Assembly (NCBI RefSeq): GCF_000143985.1
Contig: NC_014364.1
Coordinates: 4,414,582 to 4,478,581 of the forward strand
Length of the DNA: 64,000 bases
DNA from: Sediminispirochaeta smaragdinae DSM 11293
GTDB taxonomy: Bacteria; Spirochaetota; Spirochaetia; DSM-16054; Sediminispirochaetaceae
Direction: 5' to 3'
Part shown: piece by piece, positions 1 to 7,506 of the stretch
Position numbering within the stretch: position 1 is the first letter of the stretch
Layout: every line of letters starts with the position of its first letter
Notes under the pieces: generated by a model
What the model was told of the DNA's origin: nothing
The model's database searches: none
The model's input: only the letters and a program-made list of their open reading frames with translations
Translations under genes and position numbers: made by a program

Positions 1-56
1 GCTAGAGCGGTTGGTTCGCAATCAACAGGTCGTGGGTTCGACTCCCATCAGCTCCA
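1..56 (+). tRNA. tRNA-Ala(CGC), 3' part
   Basis: The window opens inside a tRNA. The anticodon stem is GTTGG (10-14) with TCAAC (22-26), and the 7-nt loop puts anticodon CGC at 17-19, which reads GCG (Ala). A 5-nt variable loop is followed by T stem GTGGG/CCCAT around TTCGACT. The acceptor 3' strand is CAGCTCC with discriminator A56. The T at tRNA position 70 is compatible with the G3:U70 identity pair of alanine tRNAs, but position 3 lies outside the window. CCA is not encoded (TTAT follows). Confidence 0.85.
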
Positions 57-71
57 TTATCTTGTACCCAG

Positions 72-104
72 AAAACCGGTGAGCCTTGAGCGGCCGGTTT
101 TTTT
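72..104 (+). terminator. Intrinsic terminator after the tRNA
   Basis: AAAACCGG at 72-79 pairs with CCGGTTTT at 94-101 and is followed by a T run, 16 nt after the tRNA end. It fits a Rho-independent terminator of the tRNA transcript. Confidence 0.7.
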
Positions 105-119
105 CTATCCAATTATATG

Positions 120-272
120 GGTAGTGTTCGGAATCCTGGTGGTGATATGTCGTCTTTGCTGGAAAAACTCTTGCTTTTTTCTTCCTCGATTGATCTTTTT
201 ATAAGAATCTTCGCAATTGACGGTAATAAAAAGAATTGCACCCTTTATACCACCAATATTCGTAACACTACC
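120..272. mobile_element. Small element with 24-bp inverted ends (MITE-like or IS remnant)
   Basis: The 24 bases from 120 match the reverse complement of 249-272 at 20 positions; both ends read GGTAGTGTT inward. The flanks AATTATATG (111-119) and AATTACAATG (273-282) look like an imperfect 9-10 bp target duplication. The ~105-bp interior is AT-rich and holds no convincing gene. Inverted ends, short size and a flanking duplication fit a non-autonomous transposon. The end sequence reminds me of IS256-type ends, which is a weak impression only. It supplies nearly all the sequence upstream of the following dehydrogenase gene. Confidence 0.5.
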
Positions 273-292
273 AATTACAATGGGGGCATGTC

Positions 293-1453
293 TTGAACTT
301 TCCCAACACATTTCACTTCATCCTTCCGACAGAAATTCGTTACGGTAAAGGAATCATCCACGAGTTGCCGGCAGTACTCAAAGCAACCTCGGCAAGAAGC
401 GTTATGCTGATCACCGATACGGCCATCCGCCGCCAACCATTCTGTCAGGAAATCATCAACCAGCTCAAAAACGGAGGGATTGAAGTTCACCTGTTCGACG
501 GTGTCGAGGCCAACCCCAAGGATCACAACGTGGAAGAAGCGGCACGGCTTGCCACCGATTTGCATGTCGAAGCCTTGATTGCCCTCGGAGGCGGGAGCCC
601 CATCGATTGCGCCAAGGCCGTCGGCGTCGTTGCAAGCCACGGAGGAGCTGCTCGTACCTATGAAAATCGGAATTTGATAGTAAAGCCGACCTTGCCGCTC
701 TATACCATTCCCACCACGGCAGGTACAGGAAGCGAAGTGACCTTCAGTTCAGTCATCACGGACAGCCGGGAACGATTCAAGTTCACCATAAAGTCCCCAG
801 CTATCGCCCCGAAGATAGCCTTTATCGATCCTACATATACCCACTCCATGCCTGCCGGACTTACCGCAGCAACGGGACTGGATGCACTCACCCACGCCAT
901 CGAGGCCTTTACCGCCAAGGTTGCAACTCCCTTATCCGACGCGGCTGCCCTTTATGCTATTGAACGTATCAACAGCAATCTCAAACAGGCGGTCTTCGAA
1001 GGGGATAATGCTCAGGCCAGAGAGGCCATGATGACGGGAAGTCTTCTGGCGGGAATTGCTTTCAGCCATTCGGATGTTGCGTCCGTTCACTGCATTGCGG
1101 AGGCCCTGGGAGGTAAGTACGATGCCCCACATGGAGTTTGTAATGCAATCGCTCTTCCCGTTGTGATGGAGTATAATCTCGCTTTTGCTGCCGAGCGCTA
1201 CGCACGTGTGGCAAAGGCCATGGGGTTTCACTTTGCAACGGAACAGGAAGGAGCAGAAATGGCTGTCAGGCGGGTACAGCAGCTGGCAAAGGAAATCGGA
1301 CTTCCCGAATTTCGGTCCCTTGGAGTCCGGCCTGAGGATCTGGACGAGCTTGCGGAACACGCGACGCGAAACGGAAGCAACCGGGACAATCCCAGGCCTA
1401 TGGAAAAGAGCGACTACCTCTGCCTTCTGAAGACTCTTATGAATCAGAAGTAG
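293..1453 (+). CDS. Iron-containing (group III) alcohol dehydrogenase
   Basis: A 386-residue Fe-ADH family enzyme, expected to interconvert an alcohol and an aldehyde or ketone with NAD(P)H in the cytoplasm. The N-terminal half carries the nucleotide-binding signature GGGSPIDCAK (99-108) and TTAGTGSE (141-148). The C-terminal helical half carries the metal ligands: D197 and H201 in GLDALTHAIE, H266 in SVHCIAEA and H280 in APHGV. Length is normal for the family. The start is TTG, chosen because GGGGG lies 6 nt upstream and the nearby ATG at 288 runs into a stop. Its upstream region is the inverted-repeat element, so its promoter may lie within that element. Its stop codon abuts the stop of convergent folB with no gap. 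The substrate cannot be told. Confidence 0.9.
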   Translation: MNFPNTFHFILPTEIRYGKGIIHELPAVLKATSARSVMLITDTAIRRQPFCQEIINQLKNGGIEVHLFDGVEANPKDHNVEEAARLATDLHVEALIALGGGSPIDCAKAVGVVASHGGAARTYENRNLIVKPTLPLYTIPTTAGTGSEVTFSSVITDSRERFKFTIKSPAIAPKIAFIDPTYTHSMPAGLTAATGLDALTHAIEAFTAKVATPLSDAAALYAIERINSNLKQAVFEGDNAQAREAMMTGSLLAGIAFSHSDVASVHCIAEALGGKYDAPHGVCNAIALPVVMEYNLAFAAERYARVAKAMGFHFATEQEGAEMAVRRVQQLAKEIGLPEFRSLGVRPEDLDELAEHATRNGSNRDNPRPMEKSDYLCLLKTLMNQK

Positions 1454-1831
1454 CTACTGCATCTCTTCGCGGCCGCGTTCAATGACACAACCGGTGTGGT
1501 TGAAAATGCCGCCGATGGGGGCAGCCGGCTTTTTTACCGTCACTTTCACCCTGGATGCAGGGGTATCGGTAAAAACCTCTTCGATAATGCGATAGGCAAT
1601 CCGTTGAATCAGTTTGTATTCCTCATTTTCGACAACCCGTTTGGCAGCCTTAAAAAGGGCCACATAGCTAATCTCCCATACGAATTCATCCCGCTCGCAC
1701 ATATCGGTCATGTCGATCAACGCTTCAATATCTACAATAAACTCCTGACCCAACTTATTTTCTTCGGGAAAATAGCCGTGAGTCCCCCAGAAACGCATTC
1801 CTTCAACAAGCAGAATATCCTCTTTTCGCAT
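1454..1831 (-). CDS. folB: Dihydroneopterin aldolase FolB
   Basis: A 125-residue protein of the FolB family, which converts dihydroneopterin to hydroxymethyl-dihydropterin and glycolaldehyde in folate synthesis. The N-terminal motif GTHGYFPEE followed by GQEFIVDIEA is the classic family signature, and VKKPAAPI near residue 100 carries the conserved lysine. Length is typical. A good Shine-Dalgarno (GGAGG) precedes the ATG. It lies 54 nt downstream of the esterase gene on the same strand and may be the last gene of an exchanger-esterase-folB transcript. No other folate gene is in the window. Confidence 0.88.
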   Translation of the reverse strand: MRKEDILLVEGMRFWGTHGYFPEENKLGQEFIVDIEALIDMTDMCERDEFVWEISYVALFKAAKRVVENEEYKLIQRIAYRIIEEVFTDTPASRVKVTVKKPAAPIGGIFNHTGCVIERGREEMQ

Positions 1832-1885
1832 AAACCGACCTCCGTGAAGATGATCATCGCATCATAGAGATTTCGGTCTAAAGGT

Positions 1886-2827
1886 TCAAGATGTAGATGT
1901 CTGTACAAGACGAGCGACCTCTTGGAGCACGGCTTGCGATTCGGGAAGGGGAAGCATGATGCCGGGATGTACCAGGCCTTCGATCTCATGAAGCTCGATA
2001 GTACTCCCGACTTCCATCCCTTTTTGACGAAGACGTCGGCAGTCGGCAAGGAGCATATCGTTGGTTCCGACAAAGATGGTAATCGGGGGGAGAGCTCTCA
2101 AGTCCCCATAGAGAGGGCTTACGAGGAAATGGGCAGGATCAATGCTTCCTGCATAGGAGAGCCCGGCCGACTTAAGGCCGGATCGGTTAAGACAGGGATC
2201 GCGGGAATCCAGTTCGGCGATGTCAGGATTTGTCATGGTGACATCCACCCATGGCGCAAATAAAATAAGGCGGCAAGGGACACGAAGCCCTTCATCTCTG
2301 GCTTTCTGGGCCAGTGCAAGGGAAAGCCCCCCTCCTGCAGAATCCCCCATCAGGATAATATGCTCATATCGGGCGGAAATATCACGATAGAGAGGCAGAA
2401 TCAAATCGAAAACATTCTTCACCGTCGACCTCGGAGCCAGGGGATAATCCGGTGCAGTAACACTAACACCGAGGCTGCGGACCAGGTTACCGATAAGATG
2501 CCAATGAAGACGGTGGAATCCCATAATATAGGATCCACCATGAAAATAGATGATATGAATGCTCCTGCTCCGCCCCTTTGGTGCGATGGTCCAGATATCG
2601 TTTCCCATCCTGGTCTCACAGGAAACGTCAAACTCCTTTCTCATCCGCTTGGAAGGCTTTGCATCGATAAAGTTCATGAAAGCATTGGTCACGGGCATAA
2701 GGCGTTTCGTACCGATGGCTCTGAAAAACCGCTCGGCCCGCTTGCTGTCAACACTTTGCCGCATCTTCTCCATCAAATCCCCGCTTGCCCCAATTTGTGT
2801 GTGTTCACCGTTTAAGGGTATACTCAC
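1886..2827 (-). CDS. Alpha/beta hydrolase of the hormone-sensitive-lipase type
   Basis: A 313-residue cytoplasmic esterase-type hydrolase. The oxyanion motif is HGGSY (96-100), the nucleophile elbow is GDSAGG (S163), and the likely acid and base are D257 (GTNDMLL) and H287 (GLVHPG), a full catalytic triad in the order typical of the HSL family. The substrate is probably a short-chain ester, which is inference. The listed start is GTG, overlapping the upstream exchanger gene by 23 nt; an ATG at residue 19, preceded by GCGGGG, is an alternative. The overlap suggests translational coupling. Confidence 0.85.
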   Translation of the reverse strand: MSIPLNGEHTQIGASGDLMEKMRQSVDSKRAERFFRAIGTKRLMPVTNAFMNFIDAKPSKRMRKEFDVSCETRMGNDIWTIAPKGRSRSIHIIYFHGGSYIMGFHRLHWHLIGNLVRSLGVSVTAPDYPLAPRSTVKNVFDLILPLYRDISARYEHIILMGDSAGGGLSLALAQKARDEGLRVPCRLILFAPWVDVTMTNPDIAELDSRDPCLNRSGLKSAGLSYAGSIDPAHFLVSPLYGDLRALPPITIFVGTNDMLLADCRRLRQKGMEVGSTIELHEIEGLVHPGIMLPLPESQAVLQEVARLVQTSTS

Positions 2828-3944
2828 CCCGCCTGTGCTGTCTGATTCCTTTAATCAACAAATATGCGGCAAAGATTACCGTTAACGGAACCACTATGTA
2901 TAACACAAGTTGTATAAACAGGAAAAGATGGGGGCTTGCCGCCGCATCAAGGATAAGATATGCGATGTAGATGCAATAGTAGAGAATAAAAGCGACACCT
3001 TCACCGCGGCTGATCTTGTGACTTGTAAGAAAAACAGGGAGACAGGCCAAAGCGGAAAAGATCATAACAGGCAGATCCACATGCAACGTGGAAGAAGCAA
3101 CAGGTACCCCCGAAGGAGACGCAAGGCCCGATAGCCCCAAAACGGCAAGGATATTGAAAAGACTGCTGCCGACGGCATTACCGACGGCAATATCCCGCTC
3201 TCCCCTAATACCGGCCATGATACTGGTGGCAAGTTCGGGGAGGCTGGTCCCTATCGAAACGATGGTAAGGCCGATAATCAGATCGCTGACTCCAAAGAAC
3301 TCCGCGATAGCGACCGCACCATTAACAAGCATATTACTTCCGAAAATGAGCATTCCAATACCGACACAGAGAAGAAACAGATTCAAGAACACGGCTTTCG
3401 GACCGGTTTGTTTGAGTCCAGGTACCTCATCAGGAATAGAATGATCATGTTCTTCTCCGAATCGCTGACCATATTCGTCAGAGACATCGGAAGATTCTCT
3501 TCGACTCGAATGGATCGACCACCAGGTGTATGCAACAATCAAGACAAAAAGAAGTACACCGTCCCATCGGGAGATCACACCGTCCAGGGAGAGCACCAGA
3601 AGCAAAAAGGAGGCTCCGACCAGCAGGGGAACCTCCTTACGGATCACCTGGGCATGTACCACAAGAGGGGCAATTAACGAGGCAACACCGAGAACAACAA
3701 AAGTATTGAAAATATTACTTCCGACCACATTACCGACTGTGATCCCCACCTTACCGATCAAAGCAGATTTGAGACTCACAGCGGCCTCTGGTGCACTCGT
3801 ACCGAAAGCGACCACTGTCAAACCAACTACCAGCGGAGAAATACCGACTAAAAGAGCAAGTCGTCCTGCCCCTTTTACCAAAAGATCAGCACCGTAGGTA
3901 AGCAAGATAAAGCCTATAAGAATCATTCCAAGAGATAACAACAT
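2805..3944 (-). CDS. Calcium/sodium antiporter, CaCA family (YrbG-like)
   Basis: A polytopic membrane protein with the two homologous alpha repeats of the CaCA superfamily. Repeat 1 contains GLTVVAFGTSAPE and GNVVGSNIFN; repeat 2 contains GLTIVSIGTSLPE and GNAVGSSLFN. About ten membrane segments are visible, with a hydrophilic loop of ~45 residues (rich in Ser, Glu and His) between the halves. It should exchange Ca2+ for Na+ or K+ across the inner membrane. The start at 3944 is chosen because TGGAG lies 7 nt before this ATG; an in-frame ATG at 3956 is the alternative. A TATATA element about 30 nt further upstream may be its -10 box. Confidence 0.9.
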   Translation of the reverse strand: MLLSLGMILIGFILLTYGADLLVKGAGRLALLVGISPLVVGLTVVAFGTSAPEAAVSLKSALIGKVGITVGNVVGSNIFNTFVVLGVASLIAPLVVHAQVIRKEVPLLVGASFLLLVLSLDGVISRWDGVLLFVLIVAYTWWSIHSSRRESSDVSDEYGQRFGEEHDHSIPDEVPGLKQTGPKAVFLNLFLLCVGIGMLIFGSNMLVNGAVAIAEFFGVSDLIIGLTIVSIGTSLPELATSIMAGIRGERDIAVGNAVGSSLFNILAVLGLSGLASPSGVPVASSTLHVDLPVMIFSALACLPVFLTSHKISRGEGVAFILYYCIYIAYLILDAAASPHLFLFIQLVLYIVVPLTVIFAAYLLIKGIRQHRRGEYTLKR

Positions 3945-3956
3945 GATGATCTCCAT

Positions 3957-4249
3957 TAAGCATTCAGTTCCGACTCTTTATATAGAGTATGCTTCACCGA
4001 TCTCAAGGTCAACAGGAGCTACAGAACTACTGGAGAGAGAAATTCGGAGACGCTCCCGAGTCGTTGGAATCTTCCCCTCGGCGGAGTCTTACCTGTGAAT
4101 ATTGTAAATTATGAGATAGACAGCATTTTCTTTGTGTTCAGATAAGCGAAACAGCCGACTTTCTTTGTTGTAGACTTTTTAACGTATGCTTGATAGCCAG
4201 ATTGATGTAACCAATAACAATTGAAAGAGCGTTTGGAATGTCAAGCTGG
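3957..4249. other. Non-coding stretch between the exchanger and the pseudogene
   Basis: No intact gene was found. The exchanger promoter probably lies at 3975-4000. The minus-strand codons of 4140-4245 contain a run like IPNALSIVIGY that might be a decayed C-terminal piece of the adjacent nitroreductase remnant, but this is too degraded to assert. Confidence 0.35.
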
Positions 4250-4436
4250 CTACGTAACACCTACCAAATAAGCCTGCTTAATGTTCTCCAGCGTTTCGCT
4301 ACCCGCAATAAAGATCTCCCATGGTTGCGTATTGGCTCAGGAAGGGGCACACCGCATCGCTTAAGATAGCAAGGAGCGTGTCCCTGTCAACCACGTCCGA
4401 TTTGAATGCCCGCAGGAACGGCGGGCTTGTAATACT
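4250..4436 (-). pseudogene. Nitroreductase remnant, frameshifted and truncated
   Basis: Reading the minus strand with frame changes gives the N-terminal third of a nitroreductase: VLQARRSC, then after a frameshift RAFKSDVVDRDTLLAILSDA, then after another frameshift RCAPS, a TGA where the family has Trp, and ANTQPWEIFIAGSETLENIK up to a stop at 4250-4252. RRSxRAFK, DRDTLLAIL and NTQPWE are hallmarks of FMN-dependent nitroreductases. The remnant begins about 20 nt after the SDR gene on the same strand, so the two probably formed one operon. With two frameshifts and one nonsense codon it cannot make a functional enzyme. Confidence 0.85.
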
Positions 4437-4456
4437 TTACTACACCGCTAATGTAA

Positions 4457-5299
4457 TCATTCGAAATCGGTCCCAAGGGATGTAACTTTCCATGCTTCAA
4501 AATCTTTTTTCAATGCGTCGATTTTATTAAATATCCATTCATAAGCGTCTTTACCTAGAAGCAAATGCATTGGCGGTTCTTCAGATTCGACGACCTCGAT
4601 GAGAGCCTGGGCAGCTTTTACGGGGTCTCCTGCTTCGTGCCCGCCTCCCTGAGCGGCGGCCGCCAGTCTTTGTCCGACTATGGTTTCTTTGTAATCTTCA
4701 ATAGCAGTCTGTGTTTTTACAGATGAACGACCTGACCAATCTGTCCTGAACCCACCTGGCTCAATAAGGGTGACTTTTATGCCAAATGGCGCGAGCTCCT
4801 GAACAAGTGTTTCCGAAATGCCTTCGACCGCATATTTTGTGGCATTGTAGTAACCAAGGGTTGGAAATGACATCAAGCCCCCAATTGACGAAAAATTGAT
4901 GATATGTCCCGATCTCTGCTTTCTCATGTAAGGCAAAACCTGAGTGGTCACACTCATAAGCCCCCAAAAATTTATCTCAAACATTTTCCGAATTTCTATT
5001 TCAATGCTTTCTTCAACAGAACTGAAATAGCCAATACCCGCATTGTTTACCAATACATCGATACGTCCGAATTTCTCCACCGCCGCCTTGACCGCTTCAC
5101 TGACCTGAACGTTATCAGTTACGTCCAGCGTGAGTGCCAACGCGTTTTCTTTATTCGTTACCAAATCTTCAATTTTTGCTTTATCCCTTGCGGTAGCCAC
5201 AACCCTGTAACCTGCCGCGATCGTTGTTCTGGCGACCTCACGCCCAAAACCTGTCGAACAACCTGTAATAAACCAAACTTTTTCTTGACTAACCATCAT
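4457..5299 (-). CDS. Short-chain dehydrogenase/reductase
   Basis: A 280-residue classical SDR, an NAD(P)-dependent oxidoreductase of unknown substrate. Cofactor motif TGCSTGFG (12-19), NNAG (85-88), catalytic S138, and Y151/K155 in the YNATK motif are all present, followed by EPGGFRTDW. It resembles the SDRs often annotated as oxidoreductases acting on ketones or quinones. The start is supported by AGGAGG just before a double ATG. It is followed by the nitroreductase remnant, suggesting a former redox or detoxification operon. Confidence 0.9.
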   Translation of the reverse strand: MMVSQEKVWFITGCSTGFGREVARTTIAAGYRVVATARDKAKIEDLVTNKENALALTLDVTDNVQVSEAVKAAVEKFGRIDVLVNNAGIGYFSSVEESIEIEIRKMFEINFWGLMSVTTQVLPYMRKQRSGHIINFSSIGGLMSFPTLGYYNATKYAVEGISETLVQELAPFGIKVTLIEPGGFRTDWSGRSSVKTQTAIEDYKETIVGQRLAAAAQGGGHEAGDPVKAAQALIEVVESEEPPMHLLLGKDAYEWIFNKIDALKKDFEAWKVTSLGTDFE

Positions 5300-5392
5300 T
5301 ACCCCTCCTATCAGTTAATATTAGGATAATCCCTAGAGTAATATCTAAGTCAATACTTATTGGAAAGCGAAGTGGAGGGAGAAGGTTCCAAG

Positions 5393-6280
5393 CTACAAAA
5401 CTACAACCACCCCGGTTTGAATAAGATCATCAACGAGATGACGCTCCTCTATGGGGTTGCCTCGAAGATTTACGAATCGCAAGGCAGCCAGCTCAAGAAG
5501 AGGCGCGATATCCTCAATCTCGTTGTCTTCAAGATCGATAATCTCAAGAGAAGAAATTCCTGCAAGCGGTGTAATATCACAGATACCATTGCCTGCAAGA
5601 TAGAGTTCCACCAAATGGTCTGAAGAGCCGAGTTCCCCAACCGATGTGAGATTGTTCCAAGAAGCATCAAGAGCAGAGATGTTGGTACAGAATTCAAAAC
5701 CATCCAGGTCGTAAAGGCCGTAGTGGGAAACATCAAGAGGACCATCGAGATGCGAAAGCTCAAAAGGAGAGATTTCAATATCGAGATTCCCCACCGAATC
5801 AAGCTTTACAGCATCCAGAAAAGAGAGCCCCTCAGCATCTTCCCATCGGCTCTCGACATCGGCATCATCGACACATCCCCATATGCCGTCATCCCATATA
5901 TGCTCCTCTCTGTAATCCCGGATATCGAAATCGACACGCCGTTTCGGCACCGAGGCGCTTCGACGAAAAGCAAGAAGAGAAGATAATTTTTCCAGGGCCT
6001 GCACATCCTCCCGTTCTATGGCAGATCGAAAATCTCCACATAGATGAGGGAGCTTGTCAGGATGCACCATAGCCACAATCCGATAAAAAAGGGTCCTTGC
6101 CGGAGCAGAAACCACTTCCGGCCCAAGCCCCGCCCGCTCGGCATAGGCTCGCAAAAGTGCTACATCCCCACCGCGGTGGGCTTCGATGACCAGCCGTGTA
6201 AGCTCCTGAAGCCGAGCACTCGTCAATTGTTTTTCAACGGATTCCTTCAATGTTGCTATCGGTGATACAGGGTCAATCAT
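5393..6280 (-). CDS. Leucine-rich-repeat protein with a J-domain-like segment
   Basis: A protein of about 295 residues without a signal peptide. The C-terminal half has four or five LRR units of the SDS22-like kind (LVELYLAGNGICDITPL, LEIIDLEDNEIEDIAPL, LRFVNLRGNPI), a protein-interaction solenoid. Upstream, FYRIVAMVHPDKLPHL (about 67-82) resembles helix II and the HPD loop of a DnaJ domain, though the rest of a J domain is not clear. A very acidic linker joins the two. The ATG at 6280 is preferred to GTG at 6286 because GGGAG lies 5 nt before it. The partner is unknown. Confidence 0.75.
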   Translation of the reverse strand: MIDPVSPIATLKESVEKQLTSARLQELTRLVIEAHRGGDVALLRAYAERAGLGPEVVSAPARTLFYRIVAMVHPDKLPHLCGDFRSAIEREDVQALEKLSSLLAFRRSASVPKRRVDFDIRDYREEHIWDDGIWGCVDDADVESRWEDAEGLSFLDAVKLDSVGNLDIEISPFELSHLDGPLDVSHYGLYDLDGFEFCTNISALDASWNNLTSVGELGSSDHLVELYLAGNGICDITPLAGISSLEIIDLEDNEIEDIAPLLELAALRFVNLRGNPIEERHLVDDLIQTGVVVVL

Positions 6281-6336
6281 AGACACTCCCGGAAGACGGC
6301 AAAGGGTACTGTCTTATAGAATTAATGTCAGAAATA

Positions 6337-6365
6337 TTGAGTCATAAGTCTAAGCATGATACCCT
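6337..6365 (+). promoter_or_regulatory. Sigma-70-type promoter of arfB
   Basis: TTGAGT (6337-6342), a 17-nt spacer and TACCCT (6360-6365). The arfB ATG follows after 6 nt with no Shine-Dalgarno sequence, so the transcript may be leaderless. Confidence 0.45.
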
Positions 6366-6371
6366 TTTTTC

Positions 6372-6785
6372 ATGGAAGATGGAATTCTTGCCGATCTGAT
6401 TCGCGCGGTGGCAAGTCAACAATTTGCACGGTCCTCCGGGCCGGGAGGCCAAAATGTCAACAAGGTCAATACAAAGGTCTTGCTGCGCATTCCCCTGGGA
6501 AAACTCGGCCTTTCCGAAAGCCAGCTTGCCCGTCTCAGAAGCAAACTTGGTAAGCGAATCACCGGTGACGACGAACTTATCATAGAAAGTAGTGGATCAA
6601 GAAGCCAAGAGGCAAACAGGAAAGAAGCCATAGGCCGGGCTGCAAAAATCATATCCGCCGCCATTGTTCCGCCCCGGCCAAGGCATCCCACCCGGCCGAC
6701 AAAGGCATCACGACAGCGGCGTTTGGAAAAAAAGCAAGCCTCTTCCCGAAAAAAGCAGCTTCGACGGCCTCCTGCGGAAGAATAG
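6372..6785 (+). CDS. arfB: ArfB-type ribosome rescue factor (YaeJ)
   Basis: A 137-residue class-I release-factor-like protein. The catalytic GGQ loop (SSGPGGQNVNKV, GGQ 25-27) hydrolyses peptidyl-tRNA. There is no codon-recognition domain, and the tail is strongly basic (RQRRLEKKQASSRKKQLRRP), as in ArfB, where it enters the empty mRNA channel of stalled ribosomes. Length and layout match the family. No Shine-Dalgarno is visible; a promoter lies 6 nt upstream. The sugar island begins directly downstream. Confidence 0.9.
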   Translation: MEDGILADLIRAVASQQFARSSGPGGQNVNKVNTKVLLRIPLGKLGLSESQLARLRSKLGKRITGDDELIIESSGSRSQEANRKEAIGRAAKIISAAIVPPRPRHPTRPTKASRQRRLEKKQASSRKKQLRRPPAEE

Positions 6786-6803
6786 GATTGGCTTCAGTGC
6801 CCT

Positions 6804-6844
6804 TCCGATAGCGCCTTAAGCTCCGGAAGGGTAGCGAAAAAGTC
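6804..6844 (-). repeat. Copy 1 of a 41-bp repeat (GNAT 3' end)
   Basis: Matches 13689-13729 with 3 mismatches. Read on the minus strand it encodes DFFATLPELKALSE plus two residues and a stop, close to the C terminus of the GNAT gene at 13682-14248 (DFSATLPELKALSDK). It is an orphan fragment at the outer edge of the sugar island. Confidence 0.85.
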
Positions 6845-6848
6845 TTGG

Positions 6849-7499
6849 TTACGGTCGTTCAAACACAACTGTTCCAAAGTATTCAGGCCTATGGAAATCG
6901 GGATGAGGACTTTCAATCTTGAACATACTAAGAAAGTGTGGATCTTTCAATTCGTCCCCACATTTATAGAAGTTGGCCCTAAACGCTTTCCCTCCTGGTT
7001 CATGTAACGGTGTACCCTGAAAAAGTTTCAAAGGAATATCGACCGTGATGGTCCATTCTTTTATGTACTTTTCTTCAAAGGGCTCCCTTCCTATAGAAGA
7101 CAGGGATGTTATAGTTGTTGCTTCTGCCATCGGCCTACTGTCCGCTCTACACGTCCCGTATCCTAAATAGACAGTCCCGATTGAATTCATTTCTATATTA
7201 AAATAGCTGCCGTTGCCAGGATCAATGAAAAACTCAACACAACTATCCAAATGAACGGGATCATTCGCCATCCGGAATTTCGCCCTGGTCGTCCTCTCGC
7301 GAACGGTAAATTTCAGATAGAGGTCATTATCACTCCACCCTGCCCTGACCGTTACTTTAGGCTTATAAGGATACTCCTCCCAAGAGGCAATACCAATGGA
7401 TTCAGCCAGGATATTTTCATTCATATATACATCGACTTCATCGAGATTCCCATTACCTCCCGAAAAATCTATGTATTTAAACAGGATGCATTTCCCCAT
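6849..7499 (-). CDS. CBM9-like carbohydrate-binding protein
   Basis: About 216 residues with no signal peptide, resembling the family-9-like carbohydrate-binding fold often annotated as carbohydrate-binding family 9-like protein. Typical features are WSDNDLYLKFTV, DSCVEFFIDPGN, the middle WTITVDIPLKLF, and the C-terminal RANFYKCGDE with PDFHRPEYFGTVVF. It is the last gene of the sugar operon, starting 7 nt after the Gfo/Idh stop. ATG 7499 is preferred; a TTG at 7517 would overlap the upstream gene. The absence of a signal peptide suggests a cytoplasmic or non-classical role, which is unresolved. Confidence 0.7.
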   Translation of the reverse strand: MGKCILFKYIDFSGGNGNLDEVDVYMNENILAESIGIASWEEYPYKPKVTVRAGWSDNDLYLKFTVRERTTRAKFRMANDPVHLDSCVEFFIDPGNGSYFNIEMNSIGTVYLGYGTCRADSRPMAEATTITSLSSIGREPFEEKYIKEWTITVDIPLKLFQGTPLHEPGGKAFRANFYKCGDELKDPHFLSMFKIESPHPDFHRPEYFGTVVFERP

Positions 7500-7506
7500 T
7501 ATATTT

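Noticed and set aside
105-311. A 68-codon minus-strand frame through the inverted-repeat element
   Set aside because: Its translation matches no transposase motif I recognise, and it has no ribosome site; it was treated as non-coding interior of the element.
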